From Betaproteobacteria bacterium (GTDB taxonomy: Bacteria > Pseudomonadota > Gammaproteobacteria > Burkholderiales > SG8-41), in the NCBI GenBank assembly GCA_025363575.1, contig JANYDM010000153.1, positions 1 to 37,559 on the forward strand: 37,559 nucleotides of DNA, given 5' to 3'. Every line of letters starts with the position of its first letter. Positions within the stretch are counted from its first letter, which is position 1. Of the stretch, positions 16,225-23,495 are shown piece after piece. A program made the position numbers and the translations under genes. The notes below the pieces were generated by a model. It was given only the letters and a program-made list of their open reading frames with translations, was not told the DNA's origin and ran no database searches.

Positions 16225-16264
16225 CCGGAACCTGCATAAGCAAGCACGCTTGCGCAGGTTCCGG
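16225..16264 (+). other. Strong RNA hairpin between the Tyr-rich and DUF3300 genes
   Basis: An 11-bp perfect outer stem, CCGGAACCTGC (16225-16235) and GCAGGTTCCGG (16254-16264), is topped by an inner 5-bp stem, GCAAG (16240-16244) and CTTGC (16249-16253). The inner loop is CACG, and a 4-nt bulge (16236-16239) separates the stems. No U tract follows, so it is not a standard terminator. It could be a processing, stability or attenuation element, since it ends shortly before the ribosome site of the next gene. Confidence 0.7.
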
Positions 16265-16288
16265 CAACTAAGGGATGAGGAGAAGATC

Positions 16289-17767
16289 ATGGTTGCTCGT
16301 GCGAGATGGGTTCTGAATGCGCTTCTGGTAATGGTCTTCTCGGTGTCCGTCGCCTGTGCGCAAAGCGCGCCGGCCCGCCAGCCATTTGCGCAGCAGGAGC
16401 TCGACCAGATACTGGCGCCGATCGCGCTCTATCCCGATGCGCTGCTGTCGCAGATCCTGATGGCGGCGACCTACCCGGGTGAAATCGTCGAAGCCGCGCG
16501 CTGGTCGCGCGACAACCCCGACCTCAACGGCGATCGCGCGGTGCGCGAGGCGGATCGCATCGATTGGGACCCCAGCGTCAAATCGCTCGTCGCATTCCCG
16601 CAGATCCTCGACATGATGGACGCGAAGATGAATTGGACCGAAGACCTCGGCGACGCATTCCTCGATCAGCAGGCGCAGGTGATGGACACTGTCCAGTATC
16701 TGCGGCGGCAGGCCTACGAAGCGGGCAACCTCTCGTCGAACGATCAGTTTCGCGTCGACTCGCAGGACTCCAACTTTGTCATCAGCTATTCGAATCCGGA
16801 ATATGCTTACGTCCCGTACTACGATCCGCTGGTTGTTTATGGCACGTGGTGGTGGCCGGCGTACCGGCCGGTGTACTGGGCGCCATGGGCCGGCTATCGC
16901 GTGCGGCCCGGCTATGCGCACGGCTACGCGTGGGGTCCCTCGATCCGGCTGTCGAGAGAATTCTTCTTCGGTGCGCCGGACTGGCGCAGCCGCAGCGTGC
17001 ATGTCGTCAACGTGAACACCTATTACTATCGGGCGCCGGGCGTGAACCGTGCTTTCGCTGCCGCCCCGGGCGTGTGGCAGCATGATGCGACGCGCCGCAA
17101 TGACGTGACGGGCCGGGATTTCAATCGCGGGCGCAATGCTGCGGCAGTGCAGGGGCGCGGCGCAGCGAACGGCGCGCCGCTGATGGAAGGTCGCGGCGCA
17201 GAAAACAATGCGCGGATAGCGCACGACCGCGCTGCGGAAGACGGATCCCGCGGCCGCCGTGGTGCGGAAAACGCTGCATCACCGGTTGCGCGCAGCCAGT
17301 CCGTCCAGTCGTCCCGGACGCCGGATGTTGTGCGTAACGAGCAGCAGCGCAATGGCGTTTCGAACGGGCAAGACTCGCGTGAATTCGAAGGCCGCGGTGA
17401 GTACACGCGCCGCCCCGACAGTCGCAGCGACGCAGGCAACCGGACGTTCGATCGCGGCAATCGTCAGCAGATCACCGGCGGCATGAACGCGCCAGCCACT
17501 GCGCCGGCTCCTGCGGTAGCGCCTGTTGCAAACAACAGTGCTCACATGCGCAGCATGCCGGTGCCGACGAGCCCGCCGCCGCCTGTGGTGCGTGCGAGTA
17601 ATCCCGCGCCCGCACTGGAAGCAAGCCGCCGCACGGAAAATCGTCCGGCGGGTGGACGCGAGCGCAGCGGGCAGCCCGCCGCCAACGCTGACAGCAACGG
17701 CGCGGCAGCACAGAGCAATGGACGCGGCAACATCGCGGATGGCGGCAACTTGCGGCATTTCCACTAG
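16289..17767 (+). CDS. DUF3300 domain-containing exported protein
   Basis: A 492-residue exported protein. The signal peptide ends after ACA (residue 24). Residues about 33-265 match DUF3300: LDQILAPIALYPDALLSQILMA (39-60), TYPGEIVEAARW, then the Tyr/Trp-rich PYYDPLVVYG and WWWPAYRPVYW (near 176-197) and a conserved GVWQHD (261-266). The remaining 220 residues are Arg/Asn/Ala/Pro-rich and probably disordered. The family's function is not established; exported location is clear. The ATG at 16289 has GAGGAGAAG just upstream. It follows the Tyr-rich small gene and ends at a strong terminator. Confidence 0.9.
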   Translation: MVARARWVLNALLVMVFSVSVACAQSAPARQPFAQQELDQILAPIALYPDALLSQILMAATYPGEIVEAARWSRDNPDLNGDRAVREADRIDWDPSVKSLVAFPQILDMMDAKMNWTEDLGDAFLDQQAQVMDTVQYLRRQAYEAGNLSSNDQFRVDSQDSNFVISYSNPEYAYVPYYDPLVVYGTWWWPAYRPVYWAPWAGYRVRPGYAHGYAWGPSIRLSREFFFGAPDWRSRSVHVVNVNTYYYRAPGVNRAFAAAPGVWQHDATRRNDVTGRDFNRGRNAAAVQGRGAANGAPLMEGRGAENNARIAHDRAAEDGSRGRRGAENAASPVARSQSVQSSRTPDVVRNEQQRNGVSNGQDSREFEGRGEYTRRPDSRSDAGNRTFDRGNRQQITGGMNAPATAPAPAVAPVANNSAHMRSMPVPTSPPPPVVRASNPAPALEASRRTENRPAGGRERSGQPAANADSNGAAAQSNGRGNIADGGNLRHFH

Positions 17768-17792
17768 ACGGTTCGCAAACAAATCTCCTGTT

Positions 17793-17798
17793 ACTATC
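17793..17798 (+). promoter_or_regulatory. Possible -10 box overlapping the terminator, for the nitroreductase gene
   Basis: TACTAT at 17793-17798, with TTCGCA (17772-17777) 15 bp upstream, is the only promoter-like pair before the nitroreductase gene. A start point near 17805 would lie inside the first terminator arm, so the new RNA could not form the hairpin. Weak matches; position is the main argument. Confidence 0.3.
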
Positions 17799-17800
17799 GA

Positions 17801-17828
17801 CGCGCGCCAGCTGGCGCGCGTTTTTTTT
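17801..17828 (+). terminator. Intrinsic terminator of the DUF3300 gene
   Basis: A perfect 10+10 inverted repeat, CGCGCGCCAG (17801-17810) and CTGGCGCGCG (17811-17820), is followed directly by eight T residues. It lies 33 bp after the stop. The T run ends right at the GGAG ribosome site (17829-17832) of the nitroreductase gene, so the two elements touch. Confidence 0.92.
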
Positions 17829-17838
17829 GGAGATGTGC

Positions 17839-18534
17839 ATGCCGGACAATCTTTACGCAGCCGCGCCCGACGTATTCGCGGCCGCTCACACCCGTCGTTC
17901 CATTCGCGCTTATATGCCTAAGCAGATCGCGCCGGAATTACTGCGTGAAATCGTGGCCATCGGCGCGCGCGCACCCAGCGGGTCGAACATCCAGCCGTGG
18001 AGCGTGCATGTGCTGACCGGCGCATCGCTGAAACGCCTGGGGACGGCGATGCAACAGGCGTTTCTCACGGGCGAGCCGGGCCACAAGCGCGACTACGACT
18101 ATTACACCGATCCGATCGAAGAGCCTTATCTCGCGCGCCGGCGCCAATGCGGCTGGGGGCTTTACGGCACGCTCGGCATAGGCCGCGGCGACCGCGACAA
18201 ATCACAGGCCTATCGCGCGACCAACTACAATTTCTTCGGCGCGCCTGCGGGCCTCATCTTCACGATAGACCGCAAGCTCGAGCGCGGCAGCTGGCTCGAT
18301 TACGGCATGTTTCTGCAAACCATCATGCTGGCGGCCCGTGCGCGCGGACTGCACACCTGCGCCGAGGCGGCGATTGCAAGCTTTCCCGATATCGTGCGGC
18401 GCGAGCTCGGCATCGCGCACGACTGCATCGTCATCTGCGGCATGGCGATGGGCTACGCGGATGAAGATGCTATCGTCAATACGTTTCAGCCGCCGCGCAT
18501 CGCGCTGGACGAATTCGCCGTGTTTCACGACTGA
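17839..18534 (+). CDS. Nitroreductase family FMN protein
   Basis: A 231-residue FMN-dependent nitroreductase-family oxidoreductase, expected to reduce nitro groups, quinones or related acceptors with NAD(P)H. HTRRSIRAY (17-25) and APSGSNIQPWSVH (45-57) are the classic FMN-binding stretches; GLHTCAEAAIASFPDIVRRELGI and GMAMGYAD form the C-terminal FMN site. Three start codons are in frame: TTG 17827, ATG 17833 and ATG 17839. The last is chosen because GGAG at 17829-17832 is 6 nt away, while it abuts the second. The physiological substrate is unknown. A VOC-family gene follows 79 bp downstream in the same direction. Confidence 0.92.
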   Translation: MPDNLYAAAPDVFAAAHTRRSIRAYMPKQIAPELLREIVAIGARAPSGSNIQPWSVHVLTGASLKRLGTAMQQAFLTGEPGHKRDYDYYTDPIEEPYLARRRQCGWGLYGTLGIGRGDRDKSQAYRATNYNFFGAPAGLIFTIDRKLERGSWLDYGMFLQTIMLAARARGLHTCAEAAIASFPDIVRRELGIAHDCIVICGMAMGYADEDAIVNTFQPPRIALDEFAVFHD

Positions 18535-18613
18535 ATTTGGCGCGTAATTTGCCGCTCCGGCGGCCGTGCACTACACTTCGCCGACCTGACTTTCGAACAC
18601 AGAGAGAACCGCC

Positions 18614-19015
18614 ATGGCCAACGCAAGCCTTTCATTCGATCATGTGCATGTCATCAGCAAAAACCCGGAAGCCGCCGCCGGCTGGTACGCCGATAAGCTT
18701 GGCGGCAAGATCGTCAAGAGCATGGTCACGCACAACGCGCCGCAAATCTACGTGTCGTTCGGCGAAGCGATGATCATCGTGCGCGGCCAGCGTCCCGGCG
18801 AGCAGGCTAAAGACAAATCGAACCTGGAGTGGGGTGCCGACCACTTCGGCTTCCAGGTCAAAGGCGATTTTGACGCGTTTTGCGCAGACCTGCGCGCGAA
18901 GGGCGTGAAGTTCAGCATGGAGCCGACCGAGATCAATCCCGCCACATCCATCGCGTTTGTCGACGCGCCCGATGGCGTCAGCGTGGAGCTGTTGAGCAGG
19001 AAGGCGGCGCCTTAG
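18614..19015 (+). CDS. VOC superfamily (glyoxalase/bleomycin resistance-like) protein
   Basis: A 133-residue protein with one pair of beta-alpha-beta-beta-beta motifs. Likely metal ligands are His10 (in SFDHVHV), His77 (in GADHFGF) and Glu125 (in VSVELL), the pattern of lyases and dioxygenases of the vicinal-oxygen-chelate superfamily. Such proteins usually work as dimers. AAGPDG-like features of antibiotic-resistance members are not evident, so a small-molecule lyase or isomerase is more likely than resistance. AGAGAGAA precedes the ATG. It lies downstream of the nitroreductase gene and converges on a Bug receptor gene 59 bp away. Confidence 0.87.
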   Translation: MANASLSFDHVHVISKNPEAAAGWYADKLGGKIVKSMVTHNAPQIYVSFGEAMIIVRGQRPGEQAKDKSNLEWGADHFGFQVKGDFDAFCADLRAKGVKFSMEPTEINPATSIAFVDAPDGVSVELLSRKAAP

Positions 19016-19074
19016 GGTGGGGTGGGGGGCAATTGCAAGCTAAGGCGATGAAACGCGCTACGCAGCGTAATGCA

Positions 19075-20052
19075 TCACTGGTCGATCTTGATCCCTGAGG
19101 TCTTGATGACCTTGCCCCACTTCGCGGTTTCGTCTTTCATAAAAGCCGCGAGCTCATCGGGCGTCGATGACAGTGTATTTGCGCCCTGGCTCGCGAGCCT
19201 TTGCTTGAGATCGGCCGCATTGAGTGTCGTCACCAGCGCAGCATGCAGTTTGGCGACGATATCCTTCGGCGTCGCCGACGCGACGATTACCCCGTACCAG
19301 TTGTCGGCGTTGACTGACGGATAGCCCGCCTCCGCCATCGTCGGCACCTCAGGCAGCGTCGATGCGCGTTTTGCCGTGGCAATCGCGAGCCCGCGCAGCT
19401 TGCCGCCCTGCACGTGCGGCAGCAGTACGGGAACGTCGAGGATAGAAGCCTGCACATGTCCGCCGAGTAGATCAATTACGGCGGGCGCTGCCCCTTTATA
19501 GGGCACATGGAGGACATCTATGCCTGCCGCAATCTTGAACGATTCAAACGCGAGGTTGGGCATGTTGCCGTTGCCGGTCGAGCCGTAAGTGAGCTGGCCG
19601 GGTTTCGCCTTGGCAAGCGCGACGAATTCCTTCGTCGTTTTTACCGGCAGGGCAGGATGCACGACCAGCATTTCGGGTACTGCGATTGCCTTGGTGACCG
19701 GCACGAAATCGCGATTGAGGTCGTACGGCAGCTTGTCGTAGAGGCTTGCATAGGACGCGAGCACTGCGCTGCTTGCCAGATAAAACGTGTAGCCATCGGC
19801 GGGCGCTTTGGCAACGTTCTCAGCGGCGAGAATGCCGCCCGCGCCGGCGCGATTGTCGACGATGACCTGCTGGCCCGTTACTTCGGCGAGTTTCTGCGCA
19901 ATTGCGCGTCCGAAAATATCCGCCGGGCCTCCGGCCGGAAAGCCGACGACGAGGCGGATGGGTTTGTTCGGGAAGGCGGCGGTTTGCGCGATGCCGCTGC
20001 CCGCTGCGATGGCAGCGAAGAGGGCAAACGCATAGCGGGTTACGTAAACCAT
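19075..20052 (-). CDS. Bug/TctC-family periplasmic receptor (sixth)
   Basis: A 325-residue receptor. The signal peptide ends after GIA at residue 22. Signatures are PAGGPADIFGR (with Gly-Arg instead of Ala-Arg), DGYTFYL, VPYKG followed by AAPAVIDLLGGHVQA, and NWYGVIVAS. It is the only one of the ten in which the Pro-Ala after the Trp-Gly motif is replaced by Ala-Ser. The ATG at 20052 has AAGGAG 6 nt upstream, which excludes the longer frame from 20085. It lies 63 bp downstream of a luciferase-like monooxygenase gene, with an inverted repeat directly before its ribosome site. Confidence 0.94.
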   Translation of the reverse strand: MVYVTRYAFALFAAIAAGSGIAQTAAFPNKPIRLVVGFPAGGPADIFGRAIAQKLAEVTGQQVIVDNRAGAGGILAAENVAKAPADGYTFYLASSAVLASYASLYDKLPYDLNRDFVPVTKAIAVPEMLVVHPALPVKTTKEFVALAKAKPGQLTYGSTGNGNMPNLAFESFKIAAGIDVLHVPYKGAAPAVIDLLGGHVQASILDVPVLLPHVQGGKLRGLAIATAKRASTLPEVPTMAEAGYPSVNADNWYGVIVASATPKDIVAKLHAALVTTLNAADLKQRLASQGANTLSSTPDELAAFMKDETAKWGKVIKTSGIKIDQ

Positions 20053-20064
20053 CTGAAACTCCTT

Positions 20065-20116
20065 AGAGTGCCTGACATGCTGCAACGCACACGTGTTTAA
20101 CTATGTTAGGCACTCT
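20065..20116 (-). promoter_or_regulatory. Inverted repeat directly upstream of the sixth receptor's ribosome site
   Basis: AGAGTGCCTGACAT (20065-20078) and ATGTTAGGCACTCT (20103-20116) pair at 13 of 14 positions, the odd one being G-U in RNA. The element fills the gap between the monooxygenase stop and the receptor's AAGGAG (20059-20064). It could be an operator, an RNA processing hairpin or a weak terminator without U tract. Confidence 0.55.
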
Positions 20117-21165
20117 TAGTGTGCGGTTTTCTTTTTGAAATTCGGCGCGACTTTCTGCATAAAGAGGCGGATGCTGTTCGCCGCCACTTCGTACGGCATG
20201 GGGCCGATGCGGAACACGAGTATCAGGCCGCCGACGCCGATCTTGTCGATCTCCGCCAGCGCCTCGGTTACCGTCGCGGGCGAGCCGCACAGCATCGAGT
20301 GCTGCACCTGATTGCGCGCGGCCGGCGCTGTTTCCGTCTTCAACAGCAGGCCTTGCTCCTTGTAGACTTTTTCGCGCATCGCCGAGCGGAATTTCTGCTG
20401 CGTGTCGAACGCAGGTTTCGCCAGGCGCTCGGCCTCGGCGTCGGTCTCGCCCACGAAAATGTTTTTCCATACCCAGGTGTCGTCGACGTTGCGCGCCACT
20501 GCCGCTTCGTCGAAGCCGGATTCACGCATCGTCTTGCGATACAAATCCATTCGGTGCTTCGTCACTTCATTGCTCTGGATATTCATCAGAAAAGGGCGGC
20601 CGGCGCGCGCCATGCCGAGCATCGCCTCCTCGCTCGAGCACGCGCGCACGATGGGCGGATGCGGCGTGGTGTAAGGCCGCGGACGCAGCAAGGGCAGGCG
20701 CAGGTTCCAGAATTTGCCTTTGTGCTCGTAGTTCTCGGTGGTCCACGCCTTGATCATGATTTCCTCGGCCTCGATGAGCCGGTCGTACGCCTCGGCGGGA
20801 TCGATGCCGTAGCCCTGATAGTCGTAAACATTGTAGGCAGTGCCGCGGCCGAGTCCGACGACGAGGCGGCCCTTGCTGATGTTGTCGATCAGCGCCATCT
20901 GCTCGGCCATGCGGATGGGATGGTGCAGCGACATTTGCGCGACTGCGAAGCCGATGTTGATCTGCTTTGTGCTCGACGCCAGCGCCGCGGCAAACGTCAC
21001 GGGATCGACGTACGCGCAGATGCCGTCGAAATGGTGTTCCGCGAGCCACAGCATGTCCATCCCCAGCTCGTCGCAGAGCTGGGCTTCGCGCAGTGTTTCA
21101 TCTATGACCTGATGATCGTTTTTCGGGTCCATCGATGCGGGGAACAGAAAATTGCTGAACTTCAT
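20116..21165 (-). CDS. LLM-class (luciferase-like) flavin-dependent oxidoreductase
   Basis: A 349-residue TIM-barrel flavoprotein of the bacterial luciferase-like family. Typical features are LWLAEHHF (39-46), the LHHPIRMAEQMALIDNIS stretch (80-97), GRLVVGLGRGTAYNVYDY (99-116) and LLRPRPYTTPHPPI. FMN rather than F420 is expected in a betaproteobacterium. The substrate is not deducible; alkane sulfonates, aldehydes and heterocycles are known for the family. The ATG at 21165 has only a weak AAGAAAG ribosome site. A tandem array of 7-bp repeats starts 14 bp upstream of this start. A Bug receptor gene follows on the same strand, so the pair may be an uptake-and-oxidation unit. Confidence 0.92.
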   Translation of the reverse strand: MKFSNFLFPASMDPKNDHQVIDETLREAQLCDELGMDMLWLAEHHFDGICAYVDPVTFAAALASSTKQINIGFAVAQMSLHHPIRMAEQMALIDNISKGRLVVGLGRGTAYNVYDYQGYGIDPAEAYDRLIEAEEIMIKAWTTENYEHKGKFWNLRLPLLRPRPYTTPHPPIVRACSSEEAMLGMARAGRPFLMNIQSNEVTKHRMDLYRKTMRESGFDEAAVARNVDDTWVWKNIFVGETDAEAERLAKPAFDTQQKFRSAMREKVYKEQGLLLKTETAPAARNQVQHSMLCGSPATVTEALAEIDKIGVGGLILVFRIGPMPYEVAANSIRLFMQKVAPNFKKKTAH

Positions 21166-21179
21166 CGTTTACTTTCTTG

Positions 21180-21214
21180 AGGATTGAGGATTGAGGATTG
21201 AGGATTCAGGGTTC
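21180..21214. repeat. Tandem 7-bp repeat array upstream of the monooxygenase start
   Basis: Five head-to-tail 7-bp units: three perfect AGGATTG followed by AGGATTC and AGGGTTC. On the coding strand of the downstream gene the unit reads CAATCCT. The array begins 14 bp before the ATG at 21165, in a promoter or leader position, and could change copy number by slippage. Confidence 0.85.
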
Positions 21215-21285
21215 AGAAGGATTGGTAACAGGCATCGAGCTTACGTTTTTGGTGCTTTGAATCTTGCTCAAACCGCAATCCCTGG

Positions 21286-22269
21286 TCAATCGACTTTAAT
21301 TCCGGCCGCTTTTACCAGCGCGGTCCACTTTTCGATTTCTGCATGGATCAGCTTATCGAACTGCGCCGGCGTGTTGCCGACCGGATCCAGTCCCTGCGTG
21401 CCGAACACCTCGACCAGCGACGGCTGCGCCAGCGCTTTGACCATTTCGCGGTTGAGGCGATCGACGATGGCGCGCGGTGTTTTGGCCGGCACGACGATGC
21501 CCTGCCAGTTCTGCACTTCAAATCCCGGCACGCCGCCTTCGGCGATGGTCGGCACGTCGGGGACTGCTCTCGAGCGCTTCGCGGTCGTGACGCCCAGCGC
21601 GCGCAGTTTGCCGCTTTTGACGAACGGCAAGGGCGGCGGCATGGTGCTGAATATCATTTGCACCTGACCCGCGAGCAGATCGGTGAGCGCCGGCGCGGTG
21701 CCCTTGTATGCGACGTGGACGATGTTGATTTTCGTCACGTGTTTGAAGAGCTCGCCGGTCATGTGCAGCGACGACGCCACGCCCGCCGAACCGTAATTGA
21801 GCGTGCCCGGCTTCGCGCGCGCCAGCGCCAGCAGCTCTTGCACGGAATTGGCGGGCAGGGACGGGTAGACGACAAGGATGAAAGGCGATGTCGCCAGCAA
21901 AGTCACGCCGGAGAAATCGCGCGCCGGATTGTAGGGGAGGTTGGGTCGCAGCGCCGGGTTGTGCGCGAGGCCGCCCATGCTGCCCAGGAACAGCGTATAG
22001 CCGTCGGGATCGGAAGTCGCCGCGAGCTGGCCGCCGATCAACCCGCCGGCGCCGCCGCGGTTGTCGATAATGAATTGCTGTTTCATGGATTCGGTAAGGC
22101 GCGCGGCGATGGCGCGCGCGAGAATGTCGTTGCCGCCCCCGGGCGGGAAGGGAACGATGATTCGCACAGGGCGGTCGGGATAGGTGCCTGCTGGGGTTGC
22201 GGCATGCAGGTGGCATGAGACGACGCACGCACACACGACCGCGATGTATTTCGAAAATTCCAATTTCAT
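21286..22269 (-). CDS. Bug/TctC-family periplasmic receptor (seventh)
   Basis: A 327-residue receptor. The signal peptide (to about Ala23) is unusually rich in Cys (three in residues 13-19). Signatures are PPGGGNDILAR, DGYTLFLG, VAYKG (Ala replacing Pro of the usual VPYKG) followed by TAPALTDLLAGQVQM, and NWQGIVVPA. The ATG at 22269 has GGAGGAG 7 nt upstream; a longer open frame to 22377 only reads through a non-coding repeat. It lies 118 bp downstream of the eighth receptor on the same strand, so two receptors with different cleft residues are in tandem. Confidence 0.94.
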   Translation of the reverse strand: MKLEFSKYIAVVCACVVSCHLHAATPAGTYPDRPVRIIVPFPPGGGNDILARAIAARLTESMKQQFIIDNRGGAGGLIGGQLAATSDPDGYTLFLGSMGGLAHNPALRPNLPYNPARDFSGVTLLATSPFILVVYPSLPANSVQELLALARAKPGTLNYGSAGVASSLHMTGELFKHVTKINIVHVAYKGTAPALTDLLAGQVQMIFSTMPPPLPFVKSGKLRALGVTTAKRSRAVPDVPTIAEGGVPGFEVQNWQGIVVPAKTPRAIVDRLNREMVKALAQPSLVEVFGTQGLDPVGNTPAQFDKLIHAEIEKWTALVKAAGIKVD

Positions 22270-22293
22270 TCTTATGCTCCTCCAGCCATTGCC

Positions 22294-22354
22294 TGTCATT
22301 CCCGCACAGGCGGAAATCCAGAACGCCTGGGTCCCCGCCTGCGCGGGGACGACG
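22294..22354. repeat. Paired GTCATTCCCGC-type palindromic repeat element
   Basis: Two related units face each other. The left reads GTCATTCCCGC, then ACAGG, CGGAAATCCAG. The right is its approximate reverse complement with TCGTCCCCGCG, then CAGG and CGGGGACCCAGG. It resembles dRS3/Correia-adjacent repeats (ATTCCC-N8-GGGAAT) of Neisseria and similar dispersed elements in betaproteobacteria. It lies between two receptor genes and produces a spurious N-terminal extension of the downstream frame. Confidence 0.75.
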
Positions 22355-22387
22355 AACCATTGTGTTCCTGGTGCCAAAATTCGCGCG

Positions 22388-23368
22388 TTACTCCGCGCGT
22401 ATGTTCGCTTCGCGCGCTACACGCGTCCACTTCGTTATTTCATCACTGATCACGCGCCCGAACGCCGGGCTTGACAGCGGCCACGGCTCCGCACCTTCGG
22501 CGGCCAGGCGCTGCGCCGATTCAGGCGTAACGAGTATTGCCGCGATTTCATTGTTAAGTTTGGTGACGACGGATCCGGGCATGGACGCAGGCGCGAGTAT
22601 GCCCCACCACGTGCTGATTTCCGCGCCGGGGGCGCCCGCTTCGCCGATAGCAGGCACATCCGGCAGCAGCGGCGAGCGTCTGGCGCTGGTCACGGCGAGC
22701 GCTTTCACTCTGCCGGCGCGTATTTGCGTCAACGTCAGCGGCATCGTGCCCCACATAAGCTGCACCTGCCCGCCCATGACATCAGTCAGCGCCGGCGCGC
22801 CGCCTTTGTAAGGCACGTGGATCAGCTGCACATGCGTGACGCGCGCAAAAAGCGCCCCGCCGAAATGATTGATGCCGCCGGTGCCCGCCGACGAATAGGT
22901 CAGCGTGTCCGGCTTCGCGGTGGCGAGCTCGATCAGCGCTTTGACATTGGATGCGGAGAAAGCCGGGTGGGTGACGAGGACCAACGGGCCGGCGCCCAGC
23001 ATGCCGATCGGCGTGAATGATTTGACCGGATCGAATGGAAGCGTTGCGTATACCGCGGCGCTCATGGTGTGCGAGACCGACATGAGGAGCAGCGTGTGTC
23101 CGTCTGGCGTTGCCTTGGCGGTGAGGTCGGCGCCAATGTTGCCGTTGGCGCCCGGCCGGTTGTCGATCACGACCTGTTGGCCGAGGCGGTCGTGCAGCCT
23201 GCCGCCGACGTAGCGCGCGAGCGTGTCGTTGCTGCTGCCCGGCAGGAAGCCGACGATCAGGCGGATCGGCTTTTGCGGATAGGCTTGCGCACTCTGCGCG
23301 AATACGGGAACGTGGTGTGCGAGCAGCAAGAGGGCGGCGCACAGGCCGCGGGAAGCGGTTTGCATCAT
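22388..23368 (-). CDS. Bug/TctC-family periplasmic receptor (eighth)
   Basis: A 326-residue receptor. The signal peptide ends after VFA at residue 24. Signatures are LPGSSNDTLAR, DGHTLLL (His replaces the usual Tyr), VPYKG followed by GAPALTDVMGGQVQL, and TWWGILAPA. It shares long identical blocks with the receptor at 33023-33994 (LPFDPVKSFTP, GAGPLVLV, LFAR/LFSR, PESAQRLAAEGAEP), so these two are close paralogues. The paired ATG ATG at 23368/23365 lacks a clear ribosome site. The seventh receptor follows after 118 bp. Confidence 0.93.
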   Translation of the reverse strand: MMQTASRGLCAALLLLAHHVPVFAQSAQAYPQKPIRLIVGFLPGSSNDTLARYVGGRLHDRLGQQVVIDNRPGANGNIGADLTAKATPDGHTLLLMSVSHTMSAAVYATLPFDPVKSFTPIGMLGAGPLVLVTHPAFSASNVKALIELATAKPDTLTYSSAGTGGINHFGGALFARVTHVQLIHVPYKGGAPALTDVMGGQVQLMWGTMPLTLTQIRAGRVKALAVTSARRSPLLPDVPAIGEAGAPGAEISTWWGILAPASMPGSVVTKLNNEIAAILVTPESAQRLAAEGAEPWPLSSPAFGRVISDEITKWTRVAREANIRAE

Positions 23369-23495
23369 CGGGAGCCGGAACCGGAATGCGATTATTTTCG
23401 CACGATACCGGATCCGCCGCTTACGCCGCGGTTGATGATAAGGTAGATGATGATCGAACCAATAACAAAAGCACAAGAATACCAACGGGAGCAAC

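Noticed and set aside
20119..21180. 353-codon plus-strand open frame antisense to the LLM oxidoreductase
   Set aside because: The minus-strand frame has clear luciferase-like motifs; the plus-strand translation has none.
21180..21214. CRISPR-like or IS-end interpretation of the 7-bp repeats
   Set aside because: Units are contiguous with no spacers, and no transposase or cas gene is present in the window.
22270..22377. N-terminal extension of the seventh receptor frame
   Set aside because: The extra residues are a translation of the palindromic repeat; the ATG at 22269 has a strong GGAGGAG and a proper signal peptide.
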